DNA of 64,000 nucleotides from Coenobita brevimanus (GCA_032717465.1 CM064667.1:2365605-2429604); one strand, 5' to 3'; positions 22,640 through 32,792 are shown, counted from the stretch's first letter. Notes: generated by a model from the sequence alone, not told the origin. Program-made: numbers and translations.

Positions 22640-23640
22640 TGGTCTGGGTGTCATGGCGGTCAGGTGCAAGGGCGGTGGAGGTGATGCAGCCTCACTACTG
22701 ACGAGGCTGGGTTCCGCCGTGGGCCTCTGCATCCGGAGGCCACGGGATCACGCGCAGGGGCGCCCTCTCTCGTCCGGGGCTGCAGGTGGCGAAAGGCCCC
22801 GCTCTTTCAGGGCTGGGGGTGGGAGTACGACCCTCAGGGCTGGGGCCGAACAACTGCCTGAACTTCTCGCTCAGGCGCCTGATGATGGACGAAGATCTCC
22901 GGCGACTGGGTGTAGGGAGGTTCCGCCCAGGGGTCCTGAGGGCGGTCTGGGGGTCCCGAGGGCTGCGGTCCCTGGTGTTCGGCAGCACTGTCAGGAAGGG
23001 GCTGTGGCACCGGCCTACATCGGAGTCTGTCAGGTGAGTCCTCTCCAGATCCGGCTGCAGGGAGAAGAGGCCAAGGGAAGTCACAGGGCCTCTCCAGTAC
23101 TCCTCCAGGCTGGGGACTCCCTCTGAATTGTAGGTTGGTGAATAGGAGTCAGCACCTGATGGGGGAGCGGCTACAGGCCGTCTCCTACCGTAGGGCCCGG
23201 CTACTGGCCGTGGCCTTCTAGGGGTGCGCCTACAGGCCGTCGCCAAGGCCCGGCTACTGGCAGTGGTCTGGGGGAGGGAGCAGCTACCAGCAGAGTCAGT
23301 GGCACTTTCAAAGCGGCTACAGGCCATCTCCTGACGAAGGTGGGAGCGGCTGCAGGCCGTCTCCTTCAGGAGGGTTGAGCGGCTACAGGCCGTCTCAGGG
23401 GTGCTGGCAGGAGCTGGAGTAACAGCTCCACCCCGATGTTGGTTGGGGAAGGCTCACCTGGAAGGTAGTCTTGTATTCCTGCTATGATGGTGCCTGGCGA
23501 GCTTCAGGTCATAGGGGCACGTGGCCCGGGCGGACTTTTGCCGTTGTCGCCCTGAGTCCTGGCACGCTGTCGTTGCTCCTCTATGGGCTCCTTGTGGGGG
23601 TGTTGGGTCGCCCACTGTGGCACTATACTGCATTTTAGTA
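22640..23640 (-). pseudogene. Gag-like protein, copy B (reverse strand)
   Basis: An inverted, diverged copy of 20405-21640. On the - strand it starts at a PBS-like 'tgggcgacccaacaccc' (about 23603-23619), then reads 'HPHKEPIEEQ', 'TIIAGIQDYLPGEP', 'NIGVELLLQLLPAP' and a short minisatellite with 'gcggctacaggccgtc' units. It continues 'SLEEYWRGPV', 'RTHLTDSD', 'RRLSEKFRQLFGPSP' and 'ERAGPFATCSPG'. The last 210 codons (23327-22695) are open. The segments preserved between A and B show that a protein was selected in the source element. No protease or RT is nearby, and no LTR is seen on its right side. Confidence 0.55.
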
Positions 23641-24148
23641 GGCATGTTAAAAGCCAAACTTAGCACTGCCTCAGTTATTTGAGGACATATTCATAGCAAA
23701 GTACTGCTCAGTAGTCATGGGTAGCCAACGTCTTTGTGTTTAATAACGTAATAAAAGGCTTATGCATTATGACATCCAGTTTACTGTAGTGGACTGCAGC
23801 ACCGTCGCCACGTTTGGCCAAGTGTGGGGGGGGGGGTTGCTATGGTAACCACGCCAGCGTCTCGCCCGCCAGGCAAAGACAGTGTTGTTGACAGACGTCT
23901 GGGCAATTTATGAATTATGTTGTATTTTCATGTTAGTACCAAAAATTACAATCTGTTAGAATCTGTTTACACCCAGTTTATGAATACAGTAATGATGAGC
24001 AGTGAAATGTGTGGCTAAATTACCAAGGCAATTGTGGTGTGGTGGCAACAGGTGGCTGGTAGTGCACTGTGTGGTGATGGAGTTGAGCACCCATGCCTTG
24101 CCCTGGGTAGGGTTAGGCCAGGTGTGCTGAAGAGTTTACTAACTCCTG
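23641..24148. other. No gene seen; contains a G run
   Basis: Includes 'gtgtgggggggggggtt' at 23824-23840. The rest is unassigned. Confidence 0.4.
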
Positions 24149-24149
24149 C

Positions 24150-24455
24150 ACAATTGATAAAATAACAGTAGTGTACTGACACACCACTGTACACCATCAC
24201 TGCTGTACGTACAATTGATAAAATAACAGTACTGTACTGACACACCACTGTACACCATCACTGCTGTACGTACAATTGATAAAATAACAGTACTGTACTG
24301 ACACACCACTCTACACCATCACTGCTGTACGTACAACTGATAAAATAACAATACTGTACTGACACACCACTGTACACCATCACTGCTGTACGTACAATTG
24401 ATAAAATAACAGTACTGTACTGACACACCACTGTACACCATCACTGCTGTACGTC
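24150..24455. repeat. 61-bp tandem repeat, five copies
   Basis: Unit contains 'caattgataaaataacagta', 'ctgtactgacacaccactgt' and 'acaccatcactgctgtacgt'. Copies differ by single bases. Confidence 0.93.
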
Positions 24456-24467
24456 TATATATCTTTT

Positions 24468-25010
24468 GACAGACGCCTCAATTCCGTAAGGGATGGCCAC
24501 AAACAAATCGCCTCCATGTCACCCTGTCCCCCGCCATTTCACTGTCCTGCTCCCAATTCACACCCCCTTCAGTCATATATCTCTCCACTCCATCCCTCCA
24601 TCTCATCCTTGGCCTCCCCCTCCCTCTCCCCCCTCCACCTCACTCACATACACTCTCCTTGTCAGTCTCTCGCTCTTCATCCTCTCCACTCCATCCCTCC
24701 ATCTCATCCTTGGCCTTCCCCTCCTTCTCTCCCTCTCCACCTCACTCACATACACTCTCCTCGTCAGTCTCTAACTCTCCATCCTCTCCACTCCATCCCT
24801 CCATCTCATCCTTGGCCTCCCCCTCCCTCTCCCCTTCCGCCATCTCACTCACATACACTCTCCTCGTCAGTCTCTCACTCTCCATCCTCTCCACTCCATC
24901 CCTCCATCTCATCCTTGGCCTCCCTCTCCCTCTGCCCCCCTGCACCTCACTCACATACAGTAAACTCTCCTCGTCAGTCTCTCACTCTCCATCCTCTCCG
25001 CCACTTTATA
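24468..25010 (-). mobile_element. LINE-A 3' end, segment of about 118 bp in four tandem copies
   Basis: On the - strand the end is the LINE-A terminal block (complement of 'agacgcctcaattccgtaag' and 'ggccacaaacaaatcgcctc'). Upstream of it a piece encoding 'ERLTRRVYVSE...GRPRMRWRDGVERM' is repeated about four times (24580-25010): 'ccactccatccctccatctc' + 'atccttggcc' recurs at about 24583, 24685, 24787 and 24890. Coding is lost. Confidence 0.85.
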
Positions 25011-25031
25011 AACATCATCACCATCATCATT

Positions 25032-25074
<43 letters not shown>

Positions 25075-25106
25075 CCATCATCATCATCACCAGCATCACC
25101 ATCACC

Positions 25107-25137
<31 letters not shown>

Positions 25138-25372
25138 CCATCATCACCATCATCATCACCATCACCATCGTCATCACCATCATCATCATCATCACCATCA
25201 CCATCATCATCACCACCATCATCATCATCACCATCATTATCATCATCACCATCATCATCACCATCATTATCATCATCACCATCATCATCACCATCATCAT
25301 CATCATCATCACCATTATCATCATCATCATCATCATCATCACCATCATCATCATCACCATCATCATCATCAT
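25011..25372. repeat. (ATC)n array = expanded LINE-B GAT tail
   Basis: About 350 bp of ATC/ACC trinucleotides. It abuts the LINE-B 3' terminus ('ctggacctcctttcccacg') at 25373 exactly as the short tails do at 1515 and 44430, so it is best read as an expanded LINE tail. Confidence 0.85.
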
Positions 25373-25700
25373 CTGGACCTCCTTTCCCACGCTAGGGAAG
25401 GGTGAGGAGTAGCAATGTCCAGACAGCCCAAGTTTGCCAATCCAATGGGCCACGCTTCCATTCACTCATCATTCAAGCCCCCGGAATCCTGGCTCTATCG
25501 GGTACACCCAAAACATTCACCACGTTCTGTAACTTCACATAAACGTATCCGATAGTGTCAATGGGCCACGCTTCCATTCACTCATCATTCAAGCCCCCGG
25601 AATCCTGGCTTTATCGGATACACCCAAAACATTCACCACGTTCTGTAGCTTCACATAAACGTATCCGATAGCGTCAATGCGGACGCTGCCACGTTAACAA
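25373..25700 (-). mobile_element. LINE-B 3' UTR (copy 3) with 120-bp internal duplication
   Basis: Matches 1516-1720 and the complement of 44220-44430: 'cagacagcccaagtttgcca', 'atgggccacgcttccattca', 'cccccggaatcctggc' and 'aaacattcaccacgttctgt'. The segment from 'caatgggccacgc' to 'aacgtatccgatag' occurs twice in tandem (25440 and 25560). Only the 3' end is present. Confidence 0.88.
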
Positions 25701-25774
25701 TGCCCCGTCCTGGTGGTGGACTTTATAAACAATGACAGAGGCCAAGGAGATTAACTAAGATGGTGGCAGTGTAA

Positions 25775-25815
25775 TAGAAAGTGTTACAGAAAGGATGTAG
25801 AGCCACAGCAATCTA
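25775..25815. repeat. Isolated monomer related to the 60-bp MITE repeat
   Basis: 'aaagtgttacagaaaggatg' followed by 'tagagccacag' matches the complement of the unit at 1150-1480 and the interior of the MITE at 58.75 kb. Confidence 0.6.
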
Positions 25816-26054
25816 ACAAAAGCTTAACACTACACTATGGTGCTGGTGGTGATGTGCTGAGGATAAGTAGCCATGTGGTGTGTGATAAGAAGGACCTGTT
25901 GTTATGGAGGAGTGCAAGGTGATAATCAACTCCTCACTCAAACAAGCAGACCGTGCACTGGAAGCCCAGAAACATACATGGGATAAACAGGACGTGGAAT
26001 GGATATAAGGACAGCAGAACACAAAGCAGGTGTACGGCGACAAAGTGTACTTAA

Positions 26055-26270
26055 TTACCTAGTGTTACGTGACCACCATCCACTCACGTAATGTAGTGCT
26101 GCCTACATCTTCGTGCACCATTATCATTCTGTCTGCATTTCCTACTGCCTATGACCTCCAGTCCTTTAAAAGCAGTGTTTCCAGCTATCTCAAAATGAAC
26201 ACATCTTGAATCTGGCTGTCTGTTATCTTTTTATTTATTGTCAGGAGAGGCAACAGCTCCCTGAACTTCT
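26055..26270 (+). mobile_element. LINE-E 3' fragment
   Basis: 'accaccatccactcacgtaa' and 'tcaaaatgaacacatcttga' match 11480-11500 and 11845-11865 downstream of the Jockey-like fragment. Only the C-terminal codons and UTR are present. Confidence 0.6.
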
Positions 26271-26449
26271 TCCAACCACTCCTCACCCTAGCCACAGAGC
26301 TGCTCCAGCCCCACCTCCAGCACACAACATGTCTCCCAAATAACAAAACTCTTCCACACACTCAAGAGACTCACCAGCAAGTTCAATCCTTTCACGCCTG
26401 ACAATCTCCACCTGCTCTCCCCGACGCACCACACACATGAAATCAGCAT

Positions 26450-26900
26450 TATCTTGCAGTCTACCTCTAATACCACTACCTCTCTTATGCACCCACTTAT
26501 CACACACACTGCATTATCTTGCAGTCTACCTCTAATACCACCACATCTCTTATGCACTCACTTATCACAAACACTGCATTATCTTGCAGTCTACCTCTAT
26601 TACCACTACATCTCTTATGCACCCACTTATCACAAACACTGCATTATCTTGCAGTCTACCTCTAATACCATTACATCTCTTATGCACCCACTTATCACAA
26701 ACACTGCATTATCTTGCAGTCTACCTCTAATACCATTACATCTCTTATGCACCCACTTATCACAAACACTGCATTATCTTGCAGTCTACCTCTAATACCA
26801 CTACATCTCTTATGCACCCACTTATCACAAACACTGCATTATCTTGCAGTCTACCTCTAATACCACTACATCTCTTATGCACCCACTTATCACAAACACC
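26450..26900. repeat. 65-bp minisatellite derived from LINE-C Cys cluster
   Basis: Unit with 'ctgcattatcttgcagtcta', 'cctctaataccactacatct' and 'cttatgcacccacttatcac', about 7 copies. On the - strand each copy encodes CDKWVHKRCSGIRGRLQDNA in a rotating frame. Confidence 0.9.
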
Positions 26901-27039
26901 GCACAAGATGGAATTACTTCCCACGCCCTTGTGGCAAACTGCACATGGCCACTCTCCCTCGTCTTTGACAGTACCGCCACCAGCCCTAGATATCATCACT
27001 TTTGTTTTATCTGCATTTACCCTTAAGCCCTTGTGCCCC

Positions 27040-27575
27040 ATACCATCTCTCCACTTCCTAAATCTTTCCTCCGTCTCTCCATACCATCTCTCCACTTCCT
27101 AAATCTTTCCTCCGTCTCTCCATACCATCTCTCCACTTCCTAAATCTTTCCTCCGTCTCTCCATACCATCTCTCCACTTCCTAAATCTTTCCTCCATCTC
27201 TCCACTTCCTAAATCTTTCCTCCGTTTCTCCATACCATCTCTCCACTTCCTAAATCTTTCCTCCGCCTCTCCATACCATCTCTCCACTTCCTAAATCTTT
27301 CCTCCGTCTCTCCATACCATCTCTCCACTTCCTAAAAATCTTTCCTCCATCTCTCCACTTCCTAAATCTTTCCTCCGTCTCTCCATACCATCTCTTCACT
27401 TCCTAAATCTTCCTTCCATCTCTCCACTTCCTGAATCTTTCCTCCGTCTCTCCATAGCATCTCTCCACTTCCTAAATCTTTCCTTCGTCTCTCCATACCA
27501 TCTCTCCACTTCCTAAATCTTTCCTCCATTTCTCCATACCATCTCTCCACTTCCTAAATCTTTCCTCCGCCTCCC
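27040..27575. repeat. 36-39-bp minisatellite derived from LINE-C
   Basis: Unit 'tccataccatctctccactt' + 'cctaaatctttcctccgtc', about 14 copies, some shortened to 22-24 bp by loss of 'ataccatctctcc'. On the - strand it encodes MERWYGETEERFRKW. Confidence 0.92.
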
Positions 27576-27759
27576 TTTCGTTCTCAGCAATCAATACCAA
27601 ATCATCAGCATACAACATCTCCCACGGGAGTCCGTTTCTGAAGTCACGTGAGAGGGCTTCAAGTACCATGATAAACAACAAGGGACCCAAGACTGACCCC
27701 TGATGCACACCACCGCTGCATAAAAAAGGAGGGGGGGGGGTCCAGATAGACAAAAATGT

Positions 27760-27905
27760 TTACATATCTATCTATTTATTACAATTATCTATATTTAGTA
27801 TAAACATTTGTACAGTACTCCCTTAGTTCACTACAGTACACTACATTACAGTTTTATCTATTTATCGATCTAGCTATCTATCTATTATCATTATTATTCA
27901 TTATT
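27760..27905. repeat. AT-rich and TATC-type simple sequence
   Basis: Interrupted TATC/TATT tracts at 27765-27800 and 27850-27900. Nothing else seen. Confidence 0.7.
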
Positions 27906-28290
27906 TTCTCTTCCTTCTGCCTGTGGGTGACTTTACACTCCCTCTTCTGTCTTTCTTTCCTTCATTCTTTCCTCTTCCTTCTGCCTGCGGGTGACTTTAC
28001 ACTCCCTCTTCTGTCTTTCTTTCCTTCATTCTTTCCTCTTCCTTCTGCCTGTGGGTGACTTTACACTCCCTCTTCTGTCTTTCTTTCCTTCATTCTTTCC
28101 TCTTCCTTCTGCCTGTCGGTGACTTTACACTCCCTCTTCTGTCTTTCTTTCTTTCTTTCATTCTTTCCTCTTCCTTCAGCCTGTGGGTGACTCTACACTG
28201 AGTGACAAGCCAAATGGTTTCCTTTACACCAGGAAACCATTTACTACGCTGGGTGGTAACCATATAACCAGATTTTGGCGCCTGGTGGTT
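27905..28290. repeat. 64-bp tandem repeat (4 copies) in a LINE-E-like tail
   Basis: Unit 'ttccttctgcctgtgggtga' + 'ctttacactccctcttctgt' + 'ctttctttcc...', starting at 27911 and 27975 and twice more. It is followed by 'gagtgacaagccaaatggtt' and 'ggaaaccatttactacgctg' (28199-28245), the block shared with 11615-11680. The array again amplifies transposon-derived sequence. Confidence 0.75.
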
Positions 28291-28550
28291 TTAGTGGGTA
28301 ATCATTGCGCTCCAATCGGATTGAGCCGGTGAAGGTTTATATCTAGGGGGTGGTTGGGGTTGATTGCTCATGCAATGCCACTCAGGGATAAGTGAGGCTG
28401 GTCATTCTCATCTTAAATGTCGGGACCAACTGCCTAGCCCCGGGCTCCTACGCTCCTCATGGGGCAATGTAGGATTGGATGATGGATGGATGGATGGATT
28501 ATTACTACTACTGCTACTACTACTACTACTACTATTTATATTTTTTTAAG
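28291..28550 (+). mobile_element. Unclassified retroposon-like segment with simple tail
   Basis: GC-richer sequence ('gccccgggctcctacgctcc') ending in (ATGG)n and (ACT)n (28470-28535), the form expected of a LINE/SINE end. No relative elsewhere in the window. Confidence 0.35.
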
Positions 28551-28860
28551 TATGTAACTATGGGTATCCACTACATAGTCTTTTCCCTGAAGCCCAGTGG
28601 TTTGAACACTTGGGCCTGTATTCTCCCTAACACCTTTTCCTAAGTGATTTATTTTGTTTATTACACCTTACTGTTCTATTCCATGTTACATAAATCCTTC
28701 CAATATCGCCATACTCTGAATAAATAACGTACAAAAGGACATTCACCAGCCATATCCAAAAATGAATTACCAAAGAAGAGGTGTTAGGGAGCTTCCTTAA
28801 CTGAAGAGAACACAGAGTTTGGTCACTACCCCACCCAGCAGTCCACCACCCTTACCACTA
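28551..28860. other. Spacer; possible 3' end region of the carboxylase gene
   Basis: On the - strand AATAAA-type hexamers occur near 28648-28665. They could serve as a polyadenylation signal for the gene ending at 29616, but the distance (nearly 1 kb) makes this uncertain. Confidence 0.25.
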
Positions 28861-29612
28861 AGCCACCACTACTGATTCTAACTCACAGTGACAAGTACAT
28901 TATTCTAGGAGACATTTTTACCCTTTCCCAGCCTCAGATTGATCTCCAGACCTCTCAATCAGCAGTTCACCACCGTTACCACTAAACCACCATTGAATAA
29001 CTATCCTTGTCGCACCTCCTTTATGTATTCCTGTATTCTAGGAGACAGTTTTACCCTTTTCCAGCCTCTAATCGATCTCTAGTCCTTCCAATCAGCAGTC
29101 CATCACCGTTACCACTAAGCCACCACCTTTACTTGTCCTCCTCACTCTTCTACTAGATCTCTAGTCCTTCCAATCAGCAGTGCACCACCGTTACCATTAA
29201 GCCACCACCCCTACTTGTCCTCACTCTTCTACTCAATCTTTAGTCCTTCCAATCAGCAGTGCACCACCGTTACCACTAAGCCACCACCCATACTTGTCCT
29301 CCTCATTCTTCTACTCAATCTCTAGTCCTTCCAATCAGCAGTGCACCACCGTTACCACTAAGCCACCACCCCTACTTGTCCTCCTCACTCTTCTACTCAA
29401 TCTCTAGTCCTTCCAATCAGCAGTGCACCACCGTTACCACTAAGCCACCACCCCTACTTGTCCTCCTCACTCTTCTACTCAATCTCTAGTCCTTCCAATC
29501 AGCAGTGCACCACCGTTACCACTAAGCCACCACCCCTACTTGTCCTCCTCACTCTTCTACTCAATCTCTAGTCCTTCCAATCAGCAGTGCACCACCGTTA
29601 GCACTGCAGCAA
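28860..29612. repeat. Roughly 83-bp tandem repeat, about eight copies, abutting a stop codon
   Basis: Units contain 'tctagtccttccaatcagca', 'gtgcaccaccgttaccacta' and 'agccaccacccctacttgtc'. The last copy ends at 29600-29612, a few bases before the TGA of the carboxylase gene (29616-29618), so the array occupies its 3' UTR. The left copies are more diverged, the right ones nearly identical. Confidence 0.9.
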
Positions 29613-29615
29613 CAC

Positions 29616-29732
29616 TCAGTTGTCGTTCACCGTCTCCTTCATCTTCACCAGTGTAGTGTTCTTGGCTACACTCTCCCCGGGTGTAAATAATACCTTCTGC
29701 ACCACACCCGCACGTCCCCCCTTGATCACACC
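29616..29732 (-). CDS. MCCC1: Methylcrotonoyl-CoA carboxylase alpha-like, last exon
   Basis: On the - strand a pyrimidine-rich acceptor (tgtctctctcctttttggaag|) is followed by 38 codons and TGA. They read GVIKGGRAGVVQKVLFTPGE, then SVAKNTTLVKMKETVNDN. This is the second half of a biotinyl (BCCP) domain: after the K-M-E motif, family members show 'I..p..GtV..v....Ge....tpLv.'. The length to the stop fits the alpha subunit of methylcrotonoyl-CoA carboxylase (mitochondrial leucine breakdown) better than the propionyl-CoA enzyme. It follows the exon at 30705-30520, separated by a 790-bp intron made of ATC/ACC repeats. The stop codon touches a minisatellite. Confidence 0.8.
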   Translation of the reverse strand, partial: GVIKGGRAGVVQKVLFTPGESVAKNTTLVKMKETVNDN

Positions 29733-29761
29733 CTTCCAAAAAGGAGAGAGACAACCATTGC

Positions 29762-29803
<42 letters not shown>

Positions 29804-30519
29804 CACCATCATCATCATCACCAACACCACCATCATCATCATCATCAACAACAGCAAATAATCACCCATACATCCCACCATCATCATCATCATCTCCATC
29901 ATCATCAGCAGCAGCAGCATTACCATCATCATCATCATCACCACCACCACCACCACCATCATCAACAATAGCAAATAATCACCCATACATCCCACCATCA
30001 CCACCATCATCATCATCATCATCATCACCACCATCATCATCATCATCATCAACAACAGCAAATAATCACCCATACATCCCACCATCACCACCATCATCAT
30101 CATCATCATCATCACCACCACCACCACCACCACCACCATCAACAACAGCAAATAATCACCCATACATCCCACCATCACCACCACCATCATCATCATCATC
30201 ATCACCACCATCATCATCATCATCATCAACAACAGCAAATAATCACCCATACATCCCACCATCACCACCATCATCATCATCATCATCATCACCACCACCA
30301 CCACCACCACCACCACCATCAACAACAGCAAATAATCACCCATACATCCCACCATCACCACCACCATCATCATCGTCACCATCATCATCATCATCATCAT
30401 CATCATCACCACCACCATCACCATCATCATCATCACCACCATCATCATCACCACCACCACCACCATCATCATCATCAACAACAGCAAATAATCAGCCATA
30501 CATCGCACCATCTGCCACT
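29733..30519. repeat. Intronic compound minisatellite: 45-bp block plus (ATC)n(ACC)n
   Basis: Units share 'caacaacagcaaataatcac' and 'ccatacatcccaccatcacc', followed by variable ATC and ACC runs. There are about seven units, and two unit types alternate (29990-30360). The unique block also occurs, slightly changed, directly at the edge of the upstream exon (30475-30515). The array fills the whole intron. Structurally it mirrors the array at 12231-12880 in the cyclophilin gene intron. Confidence 0.9.
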
Positions 30520-30705
30520 CAGCTCCATCTTCCTGGCAATGCTAACAACCATCGGGTCACCAGCTGCCACCATCTGGCCCGGCGCCACCACCACCTTCTC
30601 TATGACACCCGGCATGGGCGCCACGGCACTGCCCGCCACGCCACTCCCACCACCCAGCTCTTTCTCAAATTTGGCCACAGCGAGAGACATCTTCCATCCA
30701 CCATT
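30520..30705 (-). CDS. MCCC1: Methylcrotonoyl-CoA carboxylase alpha-like, penultimate exon
   Basis: On the - strand the acceptor tgtaatattttcag| lies at 30706. The exon reads NGGWKMSLAVAKFEKELGGG, then GSAVAPMPGVIEKVVVAPGQ and MVAAGDPMVVSIARKMEL. The 'APMpG.iekV.V..G..V.aGdp..v..AmKME' pattern is the biotinyl-domain signature; the biotin-accepting Lys is present but the preceding Met is Arg (ARKM). The 3' border is unclear: the family alignment wants a join right after MEL, where there is no GT. The phase-compatible donor is GAT|GTATGG about 20 bases further, inside minisatellite-like sequence, and would add about seven residues. Upstream exons are not identified in the window. Confidence 0.8.
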
Positions 30706-30707
30706 CT

Positions 30708-30880
30708 GAAAATATTACAGAGAAGCCATCCATCCATCCATCAGCCAATCCTACGTTGCCCCATGAGCAGCGTAACAACCCGGGGCTAGGCACTGCATCG
30801 AGTGAGTGGATGGCGAGCACCCCCACTTACCACTAAAAAGGATTTATACTGATTTTACAACAACAGAGACAGATGGACAA
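30708..30880. other. Intron sequence upstream of the penultimate carboxylase exon
   Basis: Contains a short CCAT repeat (30727-30742) and, on the - strand, a donor-like GGTAAGTG at about 30823-30830 without a recognisable exon before it. Confidence 0.35.
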
Positions 30881-31740
30881 ATGAGGAAGTGAAGGAGCGT
30901 TGTGGTGTGGAGTTACATGGAGAGACAGACTGACAAATGAGGAAGTGAAGGAGCGTTGTGGTGTGGAGTTACATGGAGAGACAGACTGACAAATGAGGAA
31001 GTGAAGGAGCGTTGTGGTGTGGAATTACATGGAGAGACAGACTGACAAATGAGGAAGTGAAGGAGCGTTGTGGTGTGGAGTGACATGGAGAGACAGACAG
31101 ACAAATGAGGAAGTGAAGGAGCTATGTGGTGTGGAGTTACATGGAGAGACAGACAGACAAATGAGGATGTGAAGGAGAGTTGTGGTGTGGATGTGGATGT
31201 GATATTGAGAGACTGACGAGGAGAGCGTATGTGTGTGAGGTGCATGTGGAGTTACATGGAGAGACAGACTGACAAATGAGGAAGTGAAGGAGCGTTGTGG
31301 TGTGGATGTGGATGTGATAGGAAGCGTTAGGAGAAACACAATGAGGTGGTTTGGCCATGTGAAGAGGATGGAGAGTGAGAGACTAACTAGGAGAGTGTAT
31401 GTGAGTGAGGTGCATGTGGAGTTACATGGAGAGACAGACTAACAAATAAGGAAGTGAAGGAGTGTTGTGGTGTGGATGTGATAGGAAGCGTTAGGAGAAA
31501 CACAATGAGGTGGTTTGGCCATTTGGAGAGGATGGAGAGCGAGAGACTAACTAGGAGAGTGTATGTGAGTAAGCTGGAGGGGGGGAGAGGGAGGGGGAGA
31601 CTGAGGATGAGATGGAGGGATGGAGTGGAGAGGTATATGAGGGAGGGGGGTGTGAGTTGGGGGCAGGGCAGTGAAATGGCGGGGGACAGGGCGACATGGA
31701 TTAAGGCGTGTGGCAATAGACAGATAGATAGATAGACAGA
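30881..31740 (+). mobile_element. LINE-A debris with 56-bp internal amplification
   Basis: At 30854-31185 a 56-bp piece ('gagttacatggagagacaga' + 'ctgacaaatgaggaagtgaa' + 'ggagcgttgtggtgtg') is repeated about six times. It equals the LINE-A segment encoding 'WRDRLTNKDIKERCGVDV' (39985-40035). Further scrambled copies continue through 'cacaatgaggtggtttggcc' and 'atggagagtgagagact' to the 3' end, with an internal deletion, 'ggcgtgtggcaatag' and a GATA tail (31713-31738). It is non-coding. Confidence 0.88.
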
Positions 31741-32062
31741 GGAAGGCTAGAGGGTAATTTTAGACCAAGTTAGGGTAAAAGAGAAAAAGGCGAAATAAAA
31801 GAAAAGAGAGAAAAACGGCAAGATGTAGTGTCAAAGGTGCGTAAAGCTATGAAGGTGGTGGTGATCCCTAACGCCTTTGGCTCGGGTAATGGTGGCAGCC
31901 ACGGCCGCCGTCAGCAGCAGTGTGTCGTTGTGTGGCACCAAACGGCCGCTGACATCCTAACTCCCGCCCCCTACACCCATACCGTACTGCCCTTCAACCA
32001 GGTAGTGCACGTGTACCGCCTCTTGTGTGTACTGTGTGCAAGGGCTACGCTACTAGTATGAG
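31741..32062 (+). other. GC-rich stretch with an open frame; possible but unproven exon
   Basis: A + frame from about 31828 stays open (KVRKAMKVVVIPNAFGSGNG, then TPAPYTHTVLPFNQ), and 'aaccag|gtagtg' at 32000 would be a donor. The - strand has a comparable open piece. No domain is recognised, no acceptor is convincing, and the left part (accaagttagggtaaaag) resembles a MITE end. I do not call a gene. Confidence 0.25.
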
Positions 32063-32064
32063 TA

Positions 32065-32068
32065 GTCT

Positions 32069-32136
<68 letters not shown>

Positions 32137-32158
32137 TTTATTGTTATTACTATTATTA

Positions 32159-32251
<93 letters not shown>

Positions 32252-32398
32252 TCTGCATCATTATCATTCTCATCATTATGATCATCATCATTATTATTAT
32301 TAATACTATTATTATTGTTATTATTATATTATACATCATTATCATTATCATCATTATTTTATTATAATCATTATTATTATTAACACTGTTATTAGTTA

Positions 32399-32436
<38 letters not shown>

Positions 32437-32687
32437 ATTATTATTATTATCATTTTCTGCATCATTATCATAATCATTATTATCATCATAATTATTATTA
32501 TTAACACATTATTATTATTATTATGATTATTATGATTAATATGATGATGATGATGATGATGACTACTTTATTATTATTTTTTTTTTCTGCATCATTATCA
32601 TTATCATTATTATTATTATCATCACCAATATTATTAACACTTATAATTGTTATTGTTATTATTATTATTATTGTTATTAATATTATT

Positions 32688-32737
<50 letters not shown>

Positions 32738-32755
32738 GTAACAATAATATTAATA
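32065..32755. repeat. (ATT)n-dominated simple sequence, about 690 bp
   Basis: Interrupted TTA/ATT arrays with CAT-rich patches, ending in (AAT)n at 32692-32740. The last part may be the target or 5' junction of LINE-D, which begins a few bases later. Confidence 0.95.
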
Positions 32756-32792
32756 TCCTAAAAAGTGACAGGCCAGAGAAAGGGATGGGGGA

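Larger units (their letters stand above)
26275..27753 (-). mobile_element. LINE-C fragment (RT palm to C-terminus) with two internal tandem arrays
   Basis: A truncated non-LTR element on the - strand. From 27753 it reads GVHQGSVLGPLLFIMVLEAL and EMLYADDLVLIAE (RT motif with YADD), then EAEERFRKWRDGM. It continues KGLRVNADKTKVM, a Cys/His cluster (CAVCHKGVGSNSILCGVCDKWVHKRC) and VEEFCYLGDML. Two segments are amplified: the EERFRKWRDGM-coding 36-39-bp piece about 14 times (27040-27575) and a 65-bp piece of the Cys cluster about 7 times (26450-26900). The 65-bp unit changes frame at each copy, so no protein can be made. Confidence 0.88.

Noticed and set aside
29620..30789. 389-codon Ser/Pro-rich + frame across the ATC/ACC array
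   Set aside because: It is the antisense of the carboxylase exons plus their intronic repeat; the coding strand is -, supported by the biotinyl motif and stop.
31828..32061. Exon of a host gene
   Set aside because: Open on both strands, no convincing acceptor, no recognised domain; recorded only as an unproven stretch.
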